8,406 nucleotides of DNA from Desulfobacteraceae bacterium (GTDB lineage Bacteria > Desulfobacterota > Desulfobacteria > Desulfobacterales > Desulfobacteraceae). How positions within the stretch are numbered: position 1 is the first letter of the stretch; the number at the start of each line of letters is the position of its first letter. Location of the stretch: the NCBI GenBank assembly GCA_011390435.1, contig JAABSK010000106.1:1-8406 (forward strand), given 5' to 3'. Below, one piece after another: positions 5,630-8,406 of the stretch. Below the pieces are notes generated by a model. That model made no database searches and had not been told where the DNA came from. It worked only from the letters and a program-made list of their open reading frames with translations. Both the position numbers and the translations under genes were made by a program.

Positions 5630-6034
5630 ATGGAAAACAAATCATATCAGACCCACTATACAATTGAAGATCCTGCTGTCATTAAACCGGAGATCCTGGA
5701 TCCGATTCCCTATGCATACAGATCCAGCCGGAGTATTGATATCACCATAAAACAGCCGGAATACACATCTGTATGCCCCATGACCGGGCTTCCGGATAAT
5801 GGAACCATCATTATCCGCTACCGGCCGGACAAAACCATCGTCGAGCTTAAATCTCTGAAATATTACCTGCTGCAATACCGGAATGTGGGGATGTTTTACG
5901 AGCATGTGGTCAATAAAATCCTGGATGACCTGGTGGCAGTTTTAAAGCCTTTGTCAATGGACGTGACTGGAGAGTTTACGTCCAGAGGCGGCATCAGTTC
6001 CATTGCAACGGCCCGGTATCAGAAAAACTCATGA
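5630..6034 (+). CDS. queF: NADPH-dependent 7-cyano-7-deazaguanine (preQ0) reductase QueF
   Basis: Reduces the nitrile of preQ0 to the aminomethyl of preQ1, the base then inserted into tRNA(His, Asp, Asn, Tyr) in queuosine synthesis. At 134 residues it is the short, single-domain YkvM type (tunnelling fold). Visible motifs: [17 protein letters not shown] (44-60) with nucleophile C49 and acid D56; the QueF motif ELKSLKYY (72-79), which binds [14 protein letters not shown] (83-91), where E91 is the base-recognition glutamate; and RGGI (119-122). The familiar FHE triad is FYE here. Other queuosine genes (queC, queD, queE, tgt) are not in the window. The stop codon overlaps that of convergent dusB within TCATGA, so both transcripts must run into the opposite gene. 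Confidence 0.93.
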   Translation: MENKSYQTHYTIEDPAVIKPEILDPIPYAYRSSRSIDITIKQPEYTSVCPMTGLPDNGTIIIRYRPDKTIVELKSLKYYLLQYRNVGMFYEHVVNKILDDLVAVLKPLSMDVTGEFTSRGGISSIATARYQKNS

Positions 6035-7000
6035 AGGCCCTGTCCGGGTTTGAAACGCCTGAATCAATTCCATGACATGATCTTTGGATGTGATACCGGA
6101 AAGGGATTTTCTGAAACCGGACGCGCCAGGCATCCCTTTTACAAACCAGGCAAGACGGCTGCGGAGCATTCTGCAGGCAGCTGTCTCACCAAAATGATCG
6201 ATATACATCCAGCAGAGGGTTTCCATTGTTTCAAAAATTTCAGCAGCAGACGGGATGGCATGGCTGCCGGTGGCGATTTCGGCTTCAATCTGGGAGAGAA
6301 TAAAGGGATTCCCCATGGCGGCGCGACCGACCATGACAGCATCGCATCCGGTGTGTGACAGCATTCTGGCGGCATCTTCAGGGCAAAGAATATCTCCATT
6401 GCCGATCACAGGGATGGAAACCACCTGCTTGAGCTTTTTGATCAAGTCCCAGTCTGCCTTTCCCCTGAATCCCTGAGCAGCAGTTCTTGGGTGAAGGGTA
6501 ATCGCATCCACTCCTGCCGCTTCTGCGATGCGGGCAATCTTAAATGCATCCTGTCCGCTGTTGTCCCAGCCGGACCGGATTTTAATGGTCAATGGCAGAT
6601 CTGTGGCCCTTCGGACAGCTGTTAACAGGGACCGGGCCAGCGCGGGTTCTTTCATCAAAGCCACTCCCGCTCCCTGCCGGATGATTTTTTTGACGCTGCA
6701 GCCAAAATTGATATCAATCATATCCGCGGTATTGAGTTCCTGTACCACGCGGGCACCCTGTGCCATGGTCTCTGGATCAGCTCCGAAGAGCTGAATGGAC
6801 AAAGGATGTTCATCCACGGCAGACGCCATGAGCGCCAGGGTTTTTTTCGAATTAAAAAAGATGCCTTTGGCACTGACCATTTCAGAGCAGACAACCGCAC
6901 ACCCGCAGTGTTTTACCAGTCTTCGGAATGGAAGATTGGTGATGCCGGCCAGGGGGGCCAGAAAAGTATGTCCGTCTATGGACAAATCTTTGAGTTTCAT
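6029..7000 (-). CDS. dusB: tRNA-dihydrouridine synthase, DusB/NifR3 family
   Basis: FMN- and NADPH-dependent enzyme that reduces specific uridines in the tRNA D-loop. At 323 residues it has the usual TIM-barrel plus C-terminal helical domain. Motifs: [13 protein letters not shown] (14-26), INFGCSVKK (97-105) with catalytic C101, TIKIRSGWD (138-146, K140), [11 protein letters not shown] (170-180), GNGDI (200-204) and VGRAAMGNP (224-232), the phosphate-binding end of the barrel. The usual GCP after the catalytic cysteine region is GCS. The DusB class is inferred from the KIRSGWD and VGRAAMGNP style motifs; the exact tRNA position is not shown by sequence. ATG 7000 overlaps the DUF1848 stop by 4 bases (ATGA), with GGAAC some 8 bases before it, so the two are co-translated. 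Confidence 0.95.
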   Translation of the reverse strand: MKLKDLSIDGHTFLAPLAGITNLPFRRLVKHCGCAVVCSEMVSAKGIFFNSKKTLALMASAVDEHPLSIQLFGADPETMAQGARVVQELNTADMIDINFGCSVKKIIRQGAGVALMKEPALARSLLTAVRRATDLPLTIKIRSGWDNSGQDAFKIARIAEAAGVDAITLHPRTAAQGFRGKADWDLIKKLKQVVSIPVIGNGDILCPEDAARMLSHTGCDAVMVGRAAMGNPFILSQIEAEIATGSHAIPSAAEIFETMETLCWMYIDHFGETAACRMLRSRLAWFVKGMPGASGFRKSLSGITSKDHVMELIQAFQTRTGPS

Positions 7001-7923
7001 TCGGTGTTCCGTTTTTGACGGTTCAGGGTAAGGTCCATTTCAGGATGGGCATAGCAGAAAAGGCAATTGTGACGGCAGGGATGATCGGCGTACGATCCCA
7101 CATCAATCGACCGGGTGCATCTGCACCCTTGTTTGGATCGCTGTCCATAATCTCTCTGGGTATCATTGTTCCGGCCAAAGGCCTGATTCAGTGCCCTGCT
7201 GTCGATGCAGGCATTTTCCATCACCGAGGTGTCAGGACCGAGCAGTTCAAATGTCTCTTTTTCACAGCACAAAAAAAGGCGGATGTCTGTTTTTGCCAGT
7301 TGGGTTTCCATCTGCTGGATGATCTGTCTTTTTTTGTGGGAAGAAACAGGCACAAAGCAGGCAATCGATGCGTTTTTCACGGCAAGCCGTTGGATTCTTT
7401 TTTGGATTTTCGGATAATCATCGTAAAAGCTGGTGACACATTTTTTGATTCCCAGATCTGCTGCATGTGCAGCAATGGATTCAAATCCATCCAGATTATG
7501 CTGCACAGGGGATTGCAAAGCGGTCCGGAAAAAGCAGATGGGGTCAAACCGCCAGGAGATGTGCTGGGGACCAAATTGTGAAGCCAGGTGCGTCAGTTGT
7601 TCCAGTCGGTCCGCCAGCGGCGGCACACCCGGTTCCAGCAAGGCGGATTCGCTGTTGATGGTAAAATTGAAATACAGGTCAAATCCCAGGCTTTTCAGAT
7701 GTCTCCCTGCATTTGAGTGGATAAGGGGTGCAAAATTCTTGGACCAGAAGACAATGGTCTGGATATTCTCAGCTTTCAGGTTGATTTTCCGGACAGTTCG
7801 GGTAAACGGGTTGTGAATGGGGAAACTGCCCTGCTGGATCTGTTCCATGAACCAGTCCATGTAAAAGGCTGGAATATCTGTCCGTCTGGAAGCAGATAAA
7901 ACCTTAGCCCGGATCTGGTTCAT
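6997..7923 (-). CDS. DUF1848 family protein with C-terminal radical-SAM-like CX3CX2C motif
   Basis: 308 residues. The N-terminal motif SASRRTDIPAFY (10-21), the segment TIVFWSKNFAPL (56-67), HISWRFDP (121-128) and the C-terminal cysteine region are what I recall of DUF1848 (Pfam). The end of the protein reads DYGQRSKQGCRCTRSIDVGSY, then HPCRHNCLFCYAHP, giving C267, C269 and C283-x3-C287-x2-C290. A CX3CX2C followed by Tyr is the classic 4Fe-4S ligand pattern of radical-SAM enzymes, but those carry it near the N-terminus. The SKN segment recalls the T-K-N strand of spore-photoproduct-lyase-like proteins. Iron-sulfur binding is a strong inference; the reaction is unknown. It sits between a small unknown gene (20-base overlap) and dusB (4-base overlap). 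ATG 7923 has no Shine-Dalgarno sequence, so translation probably depends on the upstream gene. Confidence 0.87.
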   Translation of the reverse strand: MNQIRAKVLSASRRTDIPAFYMDWFMEQIQQGSFPIHNPFTRTVRKINLKAENIQTIVFWSKNFAPLIHSNAGRHLKSLGFDLYFNFTINSESALLEPGVPPLADRLEQLTHLASQFGPQHISWRFDPICFFRTALQSPVQHNLDGFESIAAHAADLGIKKCVTSFYDDYPKIQKRIQRLAVKNASIACFVPVSSHKKRQIIQQMETQLAKTDIRLFLCCEKETFELLGPDTSVMENACIDSRALNQAFGRNNDTQRDYGQRSKQGCRCTRSIDVGSYADHPCRHNCLFCYAHPEMDLTLNRQKRNTE

Positions 7924-8239
7924 GATGTTTTTTTAAGTCAGCAAAAGAAATGATATCTGCTGTTTTCCGCGAAGAGGGAGTTTTTTCCGGTAATGGGCCA
8001 TCGCTTTCAGGGCATTTGATGGTTTCCAGCCGCATGGTTTTGCCGTTCATGGTAAACGGTGCTCCGTTGATATACTCATTTTTTAAAATCCAGGTGACCA
8101 CTTGAACAGGGACCTGAAGCATGAGCAGCTTGATGTGAAACCAGTCTTTTTTGGCATCCGGCACAATGGATTCCACCCGGGCGAACGACACCGGTGCATT
8201 TTCAAGGTAGATTAATACAATATCATTTTCTGTGGCCAT
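7904..8239 (-). CDS. Small conserved protein of unknown function
   Basis: 111 residues from ATG 8239, chosen because GAGG (complement of 8245-8248) lies 5 bases before it; an upstream in-frame ATG at 8272 would add 11 polar residues and has no ribosome site. The first 70 residues look like a compact beta-rich domain: ENDIVLIYLENAPVSFARVE, then DWFHIKLLMLQVPVQVVTWIL, and NGKTMRLETI. The last 35 are polar and likely disordered. I recall similar short proteins in Desulfobacterota but no function. There are no cysteine motifs in the domain, no signal peptide and no membrane segment. Its 3' end overlaps the DUF1848 start by 20 bases, making it the first gene of a three-gene unit ending in dusB. 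Confidence 0.78.
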   Translation of the reverse strand: MATENDIVLIYLENAPVSFARVESIVPDAKKDWFHIKLLMLQVPVQVVTWILKNEYINGAPFTMNGKTMRLETIKCPESDGPLPEKTPSSRKTADIISFADLKKHHEPDPG

Positions 8240-8244
8240 GGTAT

Positions 8245-8248
8245 CCTC
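8245..8248 (-). promoter_or_regulatory. Ribosome binding site fixing the start of the 111-residue protein
   Basis: GAGG on the minus strand, 5 bases before ATG 8239. It favours this start over the upstream in-frame ATG at 8272. Confidence 0.65.
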
Positions 8249-8265
8249 AGGGGGTTTATTTTTTC

Positions 8266-8294
8266 TTGTCAATCAGGGTTACATATACCATACT
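8266..8294 (+). promoter_or_regulatory. Candidate promoter of the rightward transporter gene
   Basis: TTGTCA (8266-8271, five of six matches) and CATACT (8289-8294, four of six) are 17 bases apart, with a start near 8301 and a leader of about 25 bases. The same bases read leftward contain TTGACA, but no -10 follows at the right distance before the 111-residue gene. Confidence 0.45.
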
Positions 8295-8325
8295 CGTTGA
8301 AGAACCAAAAGACAGGAATACAATA

Positions 8326-8406
8326 ATGCCCCATGCGGATCACAACAAGTGGAAAGTTTTTTTTCTGGTGGCGGTTTCCATTTTCATGTCCACTCTGGAT
8401 TCAAGT
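8326..8406 (+). CDS. N-terminus of a membrane transporter, probably MFS (DHA2/EmrB-like), partial
   Basis: Twenty-seven codons from ATG 8326 to the window edge, preceded by AGGA (8314-8317) 8 bases upstream. After a short polar start (MPHADHNKWK) the chain enters a hydrophobic segment, VFFLVAVSIFMSTLDSS. The closing MSTLDSS matches the start of motif D1 in first helices of 14-helix drug-efflux MFS proteins (LD-S/T-IVNVALP). Only the first helix is visible, so family is likely but substrate is unknown. It is divergent from the DUF1848-dusB unit, with 86 bases between the starts. Confidence 0.7.
   Translation, partial: MPHADHNKWKVFFLVAVSIFMSTLDSS

Noticed and set aside
7015..7581. A 188-codon plus-strand open frame opposite the DUF1848 gene
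   Set aside because: The opposite strand encodes a recognisable DUF1848 protein with conserved motifs and tight overlaps with its neighbours. The plus-strand frame has no ribosome site or family resemblance, so it is a shadow.

Overview
The window looks like ordinary chromosomal DNA from a Desulfobacterota (former Deltaproteobacteria) anaerobe, most likely a Desulfobacteraceae-type sulfate reducer. This placement rests on remembered protein resemblance (HisI/HisG, the small HNH protein beside era, DUF1848, the small protein before it). No search was run. Base composition is moderate and there is no abrupt change, insertion sequence, tRNA, rRNA or CRISPR array.

Layout. At 1-102 is the start of an unidentified minus-strand gene, cut by the window edge and divergent from the next unit. 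From 279 to 4504 a tightly packed plus-strand unit runs hisI - hisG - class I aminotransferase - engB (ysxC) - era - HNH protein. Neighbouring genes abut, are 1 base apart, or overlap. The unit therefore links two histidine-pathway steps to two essential ribosome-assembly GTPases. It meets a convergent minus-strand gene (4544-5317) whose product has a disordered N-terminus, a helical middle, a Pro/Ala linker and a C-terminal domain resembling the helix-turn-helix of large serine recombinases. The 312-base gap 5318-5629 carries divergent promoter candidates, including an 18-bp inverted repeat over one -35 box. Next is queF (5630-6034), preQ0 reductase of queuosine synthesis.

From 8239 down to 6029 a second overlapping unit, on the minus strand, encodes a small uncharacterised protein, a DUF1848 protein with a C-terminal CX3CX2C cysteine motif, and DusB-type tRNA-dihydrouridine synthase. 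DusB and queF are convergent and their stop codons overlap within TCATGA. At 8326 the first 27 codons of a divergent membrane transporter (probably MFS) enter the window.

How the genes fit together. The left half is amino-acid synthesis plus ribosome maturation (EngB for the large subunit, Era for 16S/30S). The right half is tRNA modification (queuosine through QueF, dihydrouridine through DusB). The most interesting unknowns are the DUF1848 protein, which may be a rearranged radical-SAM-like enzyme translated with DusB; the HNH protein fixed behind era; and the recombinase-tail protein. No clear defence system or mobile element is present.
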